NCBI GenBank assembly: GCA_031284085.1
Contig: JAITAM010000227.1
Span: forward strand, 1 to 6,394
From: Spirochaetaceae bacterium
Lineage (GTDB): Bacteria > Spirochaetota > Spirochaetia > Treponematales > Breznakiellaceae
DNA: 6,394 bases
Reading direction: 5' to 3'
Part shown: in pieces, positions 1 through 5,923 of the stretch
Position numbering within the stretch: position 1 is the first letter of the stretch
How the letters are laid out: each line of letters opens with the position of its first letter
Program-made: the position numbers and the translations under genes
The notes under the pieces: model-generated
Told to the model about the DNA's origin: nothing
Databases searched by the model: none
What the model saw: only the letters and a program-made list of their open reading frames with translations

Positions 1-33
1 ATGCAAACTATACCTTCTCTGTTCCTGTAAAAC

Positions 34-66
34 CTATTGACAATAGATAAAACGCAATTATATAAT
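34..66 (+). promoter_or_regulatory. Consensus sigma70-type promoter with a palindrome over the -35 box
   Basis: TTGACA at 37-42 and TATAAT at 61-66 are both perfect consensus hexamers, 18 bp apart. Transcription would start near 73, giving a leader of about 25 nt before the ATG at 98. The -35 box lies inside a perfect inverted repeat, CTATTG-A-CAATAG (34-46), which could be an operator for a repressor; that role is inference. The match to consensus suggests strong expression unless it is repressed. Confidence 0.75.
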
Positions 67-97
67 ATGGTTATATTTTTTTGTAAGGAGTTAGAAT

Positions 98-832
98 ATG
101 GCAGATGAAGAAAAAGAAAGCAGTGGTGTGTGGTATGGAATTTTGGATACAGCCCTAAAAATGCCCGGTGCTCGGATAAATAGGATGGATTTTTTAGAAA
201 AAGAATTTACGAAATATACAGGGGATGAACTGGCCAAGATTCTGGATCAAGGGCCGGGGAAGGCCGGGATCCCTATTGATGCCCTGAATAAAATAGCAGA
301 TGGGGCGATACGGTCCCATACGACCATTGTAACAGGCACCTCATTTCTTGCGGGACTTCCGGGGGGAATCGCTATGGCGGGAACCATACCCGCGGATTTA
401 GCTCAATATTATTATCATGTAATCGTCATCGCCCAAAAATTGGCATACGTCTATGGGTGGCCCGATTTGCAGGTGGATAATGAGGGGGAAGAGGACAAAG
501 AAGCTTTCCTCGCGGTCTTAACCATATTCATCGGTATCATGAGCGGCGCGAAAGAAGCAAATAGCGTATTAAAGCCCATGTCGGAAATTCTGTGCAAGGA
601 AACTACCCGAAAGCTTCCGGTGATTGCTTTGGCAAAAATCGGCTTACCCCAAATAGCCAAGCAGGTAGCCAAGGTGCTGGGAGCTAATCTGGCCAAACAG
701 GGATTGGCTAAAGGTATTGGCAAGATTGTGCCTTTAATTGGAGGCGCTATATCCGGAGCCGTGACCATAGCAACCTTCTTGCCCATGGCAAATACCTTAA
801 AAGATGAATTGCAAAGTCAAATTATAAAATAA
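98..832 (+). CDS. EcsC-like protein, 244 aa
   Basis: The start at 98 is well supported: TAAGGAG at 84-90 lies 7 nt upstream, behind a consensus promoter. The N-terminus is charged, with no signal peptide. Residues about 74-125 form a glycine-rich hydrophobic stretch (AGLPGGIAMAG at 85-95) running into a helix with IPADLAQYYYHVIVIAQKLAYVYG (97-120, shown in part: IPADLAQYY then KLAYVYG). A second Gly-rich hydrophobic segment, VPLIGGAISGAV, is at 211-222. This pattern of a glycine-rich turn, an acidic 'aDL' helix ending in YG, and a C-terminal 'P-IGG' helix resembles the EcsC family (after Bacillus EcsC). The exact biochemical role of that family is unsettled, so no function is assigned. The protein is probably membrane-associated. 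The gene stands alone; no partner gene or clear terminator follows. The family call is from pattern memory and is moderately sure; that this is a real gene is highly sure. Confidence 0.75.
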   Translation: MADEEKESSGVWYGILDTALKMPGARINRMDFLEKEFTKYTGDELAKILDQGPGKAGIPIDALNKIADGAIRSHTTIVTGTSFLAGLPGGIAMAGTIPADLAQYYYHVIVIAQKLAYVYGWPDLQVDNEGEEDKEAFLAVLTIFIGIMSGAKEANSVLKPMSEILCKETTRKLPVIALAKIGLPQIAKQVAKVLGANLAKQGLAKGIGKIVPLIGGAISGAVTIATFLPMANTLKDELQSQIIK

Positions 833-1081
833 GCGTCTTGCAATGTTGCCTTGTTACCTTCATTGTTTCTGGTAGATGAAAGTGGGATATATGGCTTGTG
901 TTAATGATGAGGATCTATGCAGGTACCAAGGAGCATTGATTTCAAGATGGAACTTACCTTGAAGTTACTCGTGGATGAGGAGGGGGAGATTTTTTGAGTG
1001 GTGATCTACAAAGTATGATAGGGGGCGGAATTCCCCCGATGTGACAGACAGTAAGTTAAGCCGTGTTGCAATGTGTTACTG
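833..1081. other. Intergenic tract without an intact gene, reaching the IS3 3' side
   Basis: Every reading frame is soon broken. Plus-strand fragments look faintly protein-like: a 27-codon ORF from the ATG at 878, and a frame reading FQDGTYLEVTRG then, after a TGA, GDFLSGDLQSMIGGGIPPM. None is recognised. A G5/C5 inverted repeat at 1021-1037 has a 7-nt spacer and lies where the right end of the IS3 element is expected. I could not find its mate at the other end. Confidence 0.5.
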
Positions 1082-1912
1082 CTATCGGTATAGCATGCCG
1101 AACATTGAATGTCTAAGTCGCTTAGTATAATATAGTTTTATGTACTCAAAAATCTCTACCCCTCCTTTTTCGTGTATCTTCTTTCCAACTTATCCGTTTC
1201 CACTTTTAACGTCTTGAAAAAACTCTCCACACAGGTATTGTCCCAACGGTTCCCCTTCCGGTTTAAACTCTGCCTGAGCTGCGGACATCGTGCCGATAAT
1301 ACATCTCGAAATTCTTTACTACAATATTGTACTCCCCGGTCTGAATGAAAGAGTAGACCACTCTTCGGCTTACGGTTCGTGCAGGCCATCATAAACGCGT
1401 CGCATACATGGCCGGCTTCCAAGTCTTCAGAAAATGCCCATCCTATCACGTTACGATCCCATAACTCTAGTATCACCGTCACATACAGTCACCTACCGTC
1501 GGTCTTCAGATACGTTATGTCCGACATCTACTGCTCCCCGGTCCGCTCGCCCTAAACTCCCAGTTCAACCGGTTCTCCGTCACCGGCAGTAAATGCCTTG
1601 AGTCTGTCGTGTTCACCCCGCTCTTCTTCTTTCGAGCCTTAAGTCCTTGTTTTCTCATCAGCCGTTCCATCCGTTTTCGGCTTACCCTCACATGAAACTC
1701 CTGAAGCAAGGTTTGCCACACTTGCGGACTGCCGTATTGTCCTCGGTGTCCTTCAAATATCCGGATGATAAGCCTCAAAAGATCCCGGTCTGTCTGCTCG
1801 TGCCTGTTTGGTTTTCTTACAAGTCATGCATACTATCCGCTCCGGCTTAACTCCAATTATTTAGCTATTTTCGTAACCGTGTACTGGCATAGACTTATTA
1901 TATTAAAAGCAG
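1082..1912 (-). pseudogene. Decayed IS3-family orfB (DDE transposase)
   Basis: Joining frames on the minus strand rebuilds an IS3-type OrfB: LSRSG-Y-A (HTH_21-like region), RGQYGSPQVW, the DITYLKTDGR strand with the first catalytic Asp (codon 1519-1521), HSDRGVQYCS with the second Asp, and DNTCVESFFKTLKVE with the catalytic Glu. The tail is IFEYIKLYYTKRLRHS. The lesions visible are TAA at 1857-1859, TAG at 1833-1835, TGA at 1824-1826, a one-base loss near 1537-1539, TAG at 1528-1530, TGA at 1489-1491, and a one-base gain in the run at 1159-1162. The stop taken here is at 1082-1084. The open pieces 1156-1482 and 1515-1778 are fragments of this one gene, not separate genes. No orfA is seen upstream, so the element is also truncated. 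The catalytic residues survive, but no active enzyme can be made. The 5' limit (about 1912) is approximate. Confidence 0.85.
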
Positions 1913-1944
1913 ATGGAATATACCGAAAACTAGTGGAATTTAGG

Positions 1945-2205
1945 ATGGATATCCGTACTTATCGCACTTCTTATCGCACTTCAAATGGTAAAAAGCGCTT
2001 GTCTGTAATAATCCGCCATCTTCCCATAAAATATTTTACGCAGAATACACCTATAATGCCTGTAACCCTAATGTAAAGAAAAACATAATCAAATTGGCGA
2101 TTGACGGAGATGAGAATATGGGCGACGGCATGGAAACTAGGGGTAAGCACCGATACTGTTATAAAAGAATTAAAAAAAAGAGAAAATAATAAAGTGTGTG
2201 AATAA
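1945..2205 (+). pseudogene. Decayed IS1-family InsA-like transposase
   Basis: Three frame pieces join into an InsA-like protein. From the ATG at 1945 (preceded by a TTTAGG-type site), the first frame reads to SNGKKRL. The next frame gives HKIFYAEYTYNAC and NPNVKKNIIKLAIDG to about 2107. The third gives ATAWKLGVSTDTVIKELKK to the TAA at 2203. This follows the InsA order: zinc-ribbon remnant, the 'YTY.A' segment, then a helix-turn-helix of the 'ATA..-GV...T+...LK' type. At least two frameshifts are needed (near 2000 and near 2108-2118), and the zinc-ribbon cysteines are largely lost. A perfect 12-bp tandem duplication (1959-1982) near the N-terminus repeats the residues SYRT. The assignment rests on remembered similarity to IS1 InsA. 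That it is broken is certain from the frames. Confidence 0.6.
1959..1982 (+). repeat. 12-bp perfect tandem duplication
   Basis: TTATCGCACTTC occurs twice head to tail (1959-1970 and 1971-1982) inside the InsA-like remnant. It adds four codons in frame and looks like a replication-slippage duplication. Confidence 0.9.
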
Positions 2206-2245
2206 AGAGTATCTTGTATCCCATACAAAATCACTATTGTCCTGA
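2198..2245 (+). pseudogene. Short InsB-like stub after the InsA remnant
   Basis: Just beyond the A-rich tract at 2172-2193, a third frame reads VNKEYLVSHTKSLLS and ends at TGA 2243-2245. The 'VN.EYL..HT.S' pattern resembles the start of the catalytic half (InsB) of IS1 transposases, which normally follows InsA by frameshift or fusion. Everything downstream that should carry the DDE core is missing; REP-like sequence follows instead. The fragment is short, so the identification is tentative. Confidence 0.4.
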
Positions 2246-2251
2246 CAATAG
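2234..2251. repeat. Perfect 8-bp inverted repeat with a 2-nt centre
   Basis: CTATTGTC at 2234-2241 and GACAATAG at 2244-2251 are exact inverted copies around CT. The palindrome sits at the junction between the InsB-like stub and the REP-like unit. Its halves resemble the palindrome at 34-46 (both contain CTATTG and TGACAATAG). Its function is unknown. Confidence 0.7.
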
Positions 2252-2260
2252 CGGACGTAT

Positions 2261-2319
2261 GGCTTTTTGCCTACAGGAAGCAAAATATAGGGGACAGACC
2301 TAATATAGGGGACAGACCT
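2261..2319 (+). repeat. Solitary diverged REP-like unit with an 18-bp tandem duplication
   Basis: A hairpin core at 2262-2281 (GCTTTTTG, loop CCTA, CAGGAAGC) is followed by AATATAGGGGACAGACCT, present twice in perfect tandem (2284-2301 and 2302-2319). The same order, hairpin then GGGGACA, is found in the two units at 5924-6101 next to the RAYT gene. I therefore assign it to that repeat family. Spacing from hairpin to GGGGACA is 8 nt here and longer in the other copies. Confidence 0.65.
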
Positions 2320-2345
2320 CAGCCTGCTTTTGGTTCAACAGGCTG
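2320..2345. repeat. 7-bp inverted repeat next to the REP-like unit
   Basis: CAGCCTG (2320-2326) and CAGGCTG (2339-2345) pair exactly around a 12-nt loop. It directly follows the tandem GGGGACAGACCT motif and may be part of the same mobile unit. No T-run follows, so it is not called a terminator. Confidence 0.5.
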
Positions 2346-2433
2346 ATATGGGTCGGATCAACGTGCCCGCCTGTGCCTGCTGCTTGTAGATGAAGAGCCG
2401 TACGCCCGCCTTTGATATAATGCCGAAAGCTTT

Positions 2434-2458
2434 GAGACAAGCCGAGCCGGCCTGTCTC
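2434..2458 (-). terminator. Strong hairpin downstream of the vanY-like gene, possible terminator without a U-run
   Basis: On the minus strand, GAGACAGGCCG pairs with CGGCTTGTCTC around GCT. This gives an 11-bp stem with a single G-U pair and a 3-nt loop, starting about 31 nt past the vanY-like stop codon. The next bases are AAAGCTTT, not a T-run. It may be a Rho-dependent 3' end stabiliser or a non-canonical terminator. The structure is certain; the role is inferred. Confidence 0.4.
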
Positions 2459-2489
2459 TCTTCCCGACCGGAGCTCTGATAATAAAGTA

Positions 2490-3344
2490 TCAGTGTTTTA
2501 TTTTTGTATTGAGAAGTTCCCATTCGTAGATAAAGCGCAAAGCGTATTGTTGGATGCCCTCAAAATATGTATCAATAAACCGGCATAAATCAGTTCCAAG
2601 ATACCGGTAATGCCAGCTTTCCCACCGATAACCGGTAACGGATTCGTAGCCGTCAGGAAAAGACAAAGACCAGCCGAAACGGCTTGCGTGCGCCTGCATC
2701 CACATGCCGGCGTCGGTTTGAGCAAACGAGTCATCTATAGAACCAAAGTCAACGACCAAGCCGGTTTGATGCTGGCTGTGTCCTGGACGCGACGACTCAC
2801 GATTCGCAGCCGCCTCTCCTAGTTCACGAACATTACGTGCGTAAACTTGCGCTTGATAAGCGTATGAGCGGTATGTTGATGAAGCAACCAGAATAACGTT
2901 ATCGGCCGCGGCAGCTTGCGCCATCACCTGCAAGGCATCGGCAGCAGCTTTACGCAGTATAAGTCCTTTACGTGAAACCCGGTAGGCGCCGCCGCTTAGT
3001 TCTACAAGATCATCCGGCTCATACTGTGTAGGAAGCGCATGTTGTTTATCGACAAGCAAGCGTAAATACGGGTCGCCGCTTAAAATCACGGCAAGTTCTT
3101 GCATAAACGGGGATTTCTCGGTAATTGTTTCAAGGTTCTGCATAATTTCTGTGGGAAGTTCTGCTTGATAAAGCACAAGATTAAGGCGGTCCTGCCATGC
3201 TAGAGTGGGTTCCGGTTCTGCTGCGGAAAGCTCAGGGGCGTCTGAGCTTTCTGTAGCAGACTGTTTTTCCTTTGAGCATGATGCAGGCAGTACCAATACC
3301 GCCATAAGCGATGCAAGAACAGCAGTTTTTTGTAAAGTAAGCAT
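2490..3344 (-). CDS. VanY-type D-alanyl-D-alanine carboxypeptidase, peptidase M15B, lipoprotein
   Basis: The 284-residue product begins with a hydrophobic signal ending in the lipobox LPASC (Cys23), so it should be a lipoprotein anchored outside the cytoplasmic membrane. A low-complexity linker rich in Ser, Glu and Pro follows to about residue 48. The C-terminal domain has the M15B signatures: SSTYRS at 155-160, SQHQTGLVVD with zinc ligands His192 and Asp199, and WESWHYRY with catalytic Glu242 and zinc ligand His245. All metal and catalytic residues are present. The family removes the terminal D-Ala from peptidoglycan stem peptides. Nothing nearby (no VanRS, VanHAX) suggests vancomycin resistance, so housekeeping wall remodelling is more likely. 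I chose the ATG at 3344; a TTG two codons upstream (3350) also opens the frame. Neither has a clear Shine-Dalgarno site. It lies 54 bp behind udg on the same strand. Confidence 0.9.
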   Translation of the reverse strand: MLTLQKTAVLASLMAVLVLPASCSKEKQSATESSDAPELSAAEPEPTLAWQDRLNLVLYQAELPTEIMQNLETITEKSPFMQELAVILSGDPYLRLLVDKQHALPTQYEPDDLVELSGGAYRVSRKGLILRKAAADALQVMAQAAAADNVILVASSTYRSYAYQAQVYARNVRELGEAAANRESSRPGHSQHQTGLVVDFGSIDDSFAQTDAGMWMQAHASRFGWSLSFPDGYESVTGYRWESWHYRYLGTDLCRFIDTYFEGIQQYALRFIYEWELLNTKIKH

Positions 3345-3351
3345 ACCCAAG

Positions 3352-3381
3352 ATACTAGCACTTGAAGGGACTTTCTCTCAA
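3352..3381 (-). promoter_or_regulatory. Candidate promoter just upstream of the vanY-like gene
   Basis: On the minus strand, TTGAGA (3376-3381) and TAGTAT (3352-3357) are separated by 18 bp. The -10 ends only 7 nt before the ATG, so a transcript would be leaderless or nearly so, which would fit the missing Shine-Dalgarno site. The match is modest, and read-through from udg is the alternative. Confidence 0.25.
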
Positions 3382-3398
3382 GAGCGTTTAAGTTTCGG

Positions 3399-4148
3399 TT
3401 ATTTCTCTAGTTCCTGCAGTCTTGCCTTGAGCGTTTTTAGATCTTCCCATGCAGGGCGTTTCCACATTTCGTTGTGTAAGAGAGCGCTCGGATGATAAGT
3501 CGGCAGAAACGGTATCCCGTGATAGTCTTTCCACTGGCCGCGCAGCCGGCTTATAGCTTCATCCGTTTGTAAAAGCCACTGGGTTGAGATGCGCCCAAGG
3601 CTCAGGATAAGCTTCGGTTTGAGCAGGTCGATCTGTCGGGCAAGGAAAGGCATACACGATAGCATTTCATCAGGCTGCGGATCACGGTTAAACGGCGGCC
3701 GGCATTTAACAACATTGGTGATAAAGCACTGTTTTTCACGGGAAAGGTTTATGGAAGCCAGCATTTTATCCAATAATTGGCCGGCAGGCCCTACAAAGGG
3801 ACGGCCGCTTTTATTTTCCTCCGCGCCCGGACCTTCTCCAATAACCAGCACAATCGGCTTTTCCACTCCTTCACCCGGAACGGTTGCCGTGCGGGTCTTG
3901 TGAAGCGGGCAGGCGGTGCAGATATATACTTCGTTTGCTACACGGGAAAGCGAATCCGGTGGGACAGGCTCTTGGAGCGCAGGAGACACGAGCGGCTCTT
4001 GCTCCTTTTGTTCTTCAGCCGGCTCAGCAGCGGCATCGACTATATCGGGAGAGAATGAATACGCTCTTTTGGAGGCGTAACCGGTACAAAGCATATCCTC
4101 AAGGGTAGCGAGGAATAAAGCAAGGTTATACTTTTGTTCAGCAGTCAT
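3399..4148 (-). CDS. udg: Uracil-DNA glycosylase, family 4 (Fe-S type)
   Basis: The enzyme excises uracil from DNA in base-excision repair, acting in the cytoplasm on the nucleoid. The 249-residue product has the family 4 hallmarks: CTACPL with Cys77 and Cys80, then Cys149 (VVKCRPPFNRDP) and Cys165. Together these give the four [4Fe-4S] ligands. It also has GEGPGAEE (104-111), GRPFVGPAGQ, and the HPS motif at 219-221 (TYHPSALL). Residues about 30-66 are an acidic, Pro/Ala/Glu-rich extension before the catalytic domain, probably a flexible linker. The domain is full length with no key residue missing. I chose the ATG at 4148 (MTAEQKY). An in-frame ATG at 4202 would add 18 residues and overlap tatD, so it is unlikely. 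No strong Shine-Dalgarno site is visible. It is divergent from tatD and probably co-transcribed with the vanY-like gene. Confidence 0.93.
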   Translation of the reverse strand: MTAEQKYNLALFLATLEDMLCTGYASKRAYSFSPDIVDAAAEPAEEQKEQEPLVSPALQEPVPPDSLSRVANEVYICTACPLHKTRTATVPGEGVEKPIVLVIGEGPGAEENKSGRPFVGPAGQLLDKMLASINLSREKQCFITNVVKCRPPFNRDPQPDEMLSCMPFLARQIDLLKPKLILSLGRISTQWLLQTDEAISRLRGQWKDYHGIPFLPTYHPSALLHNEMWKRPAWEDLKTLKARLQELEK

Positions 4149-4160
4149 AAGTAGTATAGT
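4134..4160 (+). promoter_or_regulatory. Weak candidate promoter for tatD
   Basis: TATAGT at 4155-4160 is a good -10. The best -35 candidate, TTGTTC at 4134-4139, gives a short 15-bp spacer. The leader would be about 12 nt and would include the Shine-Dalgarno site. It would lie inside the first codons of the divergent udg gene. Confidence 0.3.
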
Positions 4161-4178
4161 AATGCAAGGGAGAGCTTT

Positions 4179-4961
4179 ATGGCTACCGATTCTCATTGTC
4201 ATCTCTACGATTTGCTCCGGTATATGCCGGAGGCTGAGATAGAACGGCGCAGGCGCGGGGTGATCTGTGCCGCAAGTTCATGGAACACGGAGGATTTTTT
4301 GTATACCGAATCGCTTGCAAAAAAGGCCGCCTTGGACCATGCGCCGCGGATCCTGCTTTGTCATGCGGTTCACCCTCAAGCGCCGGCTGCGATAAACCGT
4401 AATCCGCAAGAGCTCCTTTCCTTTTTTGAACAGCTGGTGAAAGAGAACCGGCTTAACGCTATCGGCGAGACCGGCTTTGATCTCTTTACCGAGTCTTTGC
4501 GCAAGACACAAGCAGTTCAAGAAGAACTCTTTGTGGTGCATTTAGACTATGCAACAAGCAAAGCTTTGCCGCTTGTCCTCCACGTCCGTAAAGCCATGCA
4601 TGAAGTCTTTGCCTATAGCAGGCAGTTAAAAAGAGTTCCGTCGGTGATTTTTCACTCATGGTCGGGAACTTTGGGAGAGGGACAGTCGCTTATAAAGCGC
4701 GGGGTTAATGCGTTCTTTTCTTTCGGTAGCAGCATTGCCCTTAACCATAAAGAAGCTTTGCGCTCTTGCGCGCTTTTGCCTGAGGATCGGCTGCTCTTAG
4801 AGACCGATGCTCCCTACCAGCCTTTAAGGGGGAACGGTTTCTCATGCTGGGCTGATCTGCCGCTTATTCTCCATACAGCGGCCGCTATCCGCCTTGAATC
4901 AGAGGAAGCTCTGTCCCTTGCCATTGATCAGAATTTTATCCGTGCGTACATGAGGCTCTAG
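4179..4961 (+). CDS. TatD-family metal-dependent hydrolase (putative DNase)
   Basis: The 260-residue protein has the complete TatD metal-site set: DSHCHL near the N-terminus (His6, His8), GETGFD (Glu97), LHVRK (His135), FHSWSG (His159) and ETDAPYQP (Asp210). These order as the two-metal TIM-barrel centre of the amidohydrolase-related TatD family. The length matches the family (about 255-265). TatD proteins are 3'-5' exonucleases linked to DNA repair or degradation; the exact substrate cannot be read from sequence. The start is firm: AAGGGAG at 4166-4172, 6 nt before the ATG. It is divergent from udg with 30 bp between start codons, so the two repair-type genes may share one control region. 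Its stop lies 15 bp from the argB stop on the opposite strand. The N-terminal half, about residues 10-90, is less conserved than the metal motifs. The TatD assignment is sure; I give no paralogue symbol (tatD, ycfH or yjjV type). Confidence 0.92.
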   Translation: MATDSHCHLYDLLRYMPEAEIERRRRGVICAASSWNTEDFLYTESLAKKAALDHAPRILLCHAVHPQAPAAINRNPQELLSFFEQLVKENRLNAIGETGFDLFTESLRKTQAVQEELFVVHLDYATSKALPLVLHVRKAMHEVFAYSRQLKRVPSVIFHSWSGTLGEGQSLIKRGVNAFFSFGSSIALNHKEALRSCALLPEDRLLLETDAPYQPLRGNGFSCWADLPLILHTAAAIRLESEEALSLAIDQNFIRAYMRL

Positions 4962-4976
4962 AAAGAGGGCGGCGGC

Positions 4977-5843
4977 TCACGCAACGATCATCGTGCCTAT
5001 TCCTTCATCGGTGAACAGTTCTATCAACAGAGCATGGGGAAGCCTGCCGTCAATGATATGCGCTTTGCTTACGCCGGCATCAAGCGCGGCTATGCAGCAG
5101 TCAATTTTAGGTATCATGCCCTTGCTTACGGTGCCGTCTTGTTTAAGAGAGACGAGATCGGAACGTTTTGTTACTTTGATGAGGGAAGAAGGGTCGTGAA
5201 TATCACGCAGTATGCCGTATACATCGGTCATTAAGATGAGTTTTTCGGCGTGCAATGCCGCGGCTATACTTGCAGCGGCGGTATCGGCATTTATGTTGAG
5301 TATCGTATCCTCAATGCCTAAGGCAACTGAGGATACGACCGGAATCGCCCCTGAGTCTAGGATCGTGTCAATGACGGTCGTATCGACCGAATCAATTTCG
5401 CCGACCAAGCCGAGATCGGGAGATTTGAGACGGCGGGCTTTGAGCAGTCCGCCATCAATGCCGCATATACCTATTGCACGGCCGCCGGACTGCTGTATAA
5501 GTGCCACAATATCTTTATTGATTTTGCCGCACAGCACCATTTGCACCATTTCCATAGTTTCATCATCTGTGTAGCGCAACCCTTGTACGAATCGGCTTTC
5601 TTTGCCTATGGTCTTGAGCATGGTGTCAATCTCAGGCCCTCCGCCATGAACAAGCACCGTGCGTATACCGACACAGGCCATAAGGATCAGGTCTTTAATG
5701 ACGGCGGTTTTAATACCTTCATTGATCATAGCATTGCCGCCGTATTTTACGACGACGGTTTTGCTCCGGTATTGTTGAATATACGGCAGGGCATGGACCA
5801 GCACCTGCGCTCGGTCGTTATTAGTAGCTACAAACTCTTTCAT
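4977..5843 (-). CDS. argB: N-acetylglutamate kinase (ArgB)
   Basis: It phosphorylates N-acetyl-L-glutamate with ATP, the second step of arginine synthesis by the acetylated route, in the cytoplasm. The 288-residue product carries VVKYGGNAM (31-39), GGGPEI (67-72), the GRAIGICGIDGG segment, NINADTAA (183-190), TDVYG (206-210) and KGMIPKI (241-247). The C-terminal IDGRLPHALLIELF follows. An N-terminal helix, RAQVLVHALPYIQQY (11-25), precedes the core; in this family such a helix builds the hexameric, arginine-inhibited form, so feedback control is likely. I chose the ATG at 5843. The frame stays open to 6083, but that 80-residue extension translates the REP-like repeats and is not protein-like. 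The Shine-Dalgarno site is weak. No other arg gene is in view, so this is not an arg operon here. It is convergent with tatD. Confidence 0.95.
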   Translation of the reverse strand: MKEFVATNNDRAQVLVHALPYIQQYRSKTVVVKYGGNAMINEGIKTAVIKDLILMACVGIRTVLVHGGGPEIDTMLKTIGKESRFVQGLRYTDDETMEMVQMVLCGKINKDIVALIQQSGGRAIGICGIDGGLLKARRLKSPDLGLVGEIDSVDTTVIDTILDSGAIPVVSSVALGIEDTILNINADTAAASIAAALHAEKLILMTDVYGILRDIHDPSSLIKVTKRSDLVSLKQDGTVSKGMIPKIDCCIAALDAGVSKAHIIDGRLPHALLIELFTDEGIGTMIVA

Positions 5844-5923
5844 AAGTGAAAGAAAGTCTACCGTGTCATCAAAAAAATAGCTAGCAGCCGCAGGCCAGCC
5901 TGTTTCTAAGTTCTCGGTGCTTG
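5844..5923 (-). promoter_or_regulatory. Upstream region of argB, no clear promoter
   Basis: These 80 bp separate argB from the REP-like repeats. They hold a T7 run and a possible TAGACT -10 (minus strand), but no matching -35. Any argB promoter should lie here or within the repeats. Confidence 0.2.

Noticed and set aside
451..786. 111-codon minus-strand ORF inside the EcsC-like gene
   Set aside because: It is the antisense shadow of a well-supported gene with its own promoter and ribosome site, and has no recognisable motif.
1021..1037. G5/C5 inverted repeat as a terminator for the EcsC-like gene
   Set aside because: There is no T-run on either side, and it lies nearly 190 bp past the stop; an IS end is more likely.
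1971..2234. 87-codon minus-strand ORF rich in Phe, Ile and Val
   Set aside because: The plus strand of this stretch carries the IS1-like remnant; the minus ORF is antisense to it, and its hydrophobicity comes from A-rich sequence.
2476..2493. CTGATA/TATCAG inverted repeat at the vanY stop codon as a terminator
   Set aside because: The stem is only 6 bp and AT-rich. The T-rich run follows it on the plus strand, where no gene needs ending.
2335..2523. 62-codon minus-strand ORF after the vanY-like gene
   Set aside because: It overlaps the vanY 3' end in another frame, runs through a strong hairpin, and shows no family pattern or ribosome site.
2490..3344. Vancomycin resistance gene
   Set aside because: VanY-type fold and motifs are present, but there is no VanHAX or VanRS nearby; housekeeping wall peptidases share these motifs.
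4149..4202. Upstream ATG for udg at 4202
   Set aside because: It would overlap the start of tatD, and the extra 18 residues lie before a natural MTAEQ start; no ribosome site supports it.
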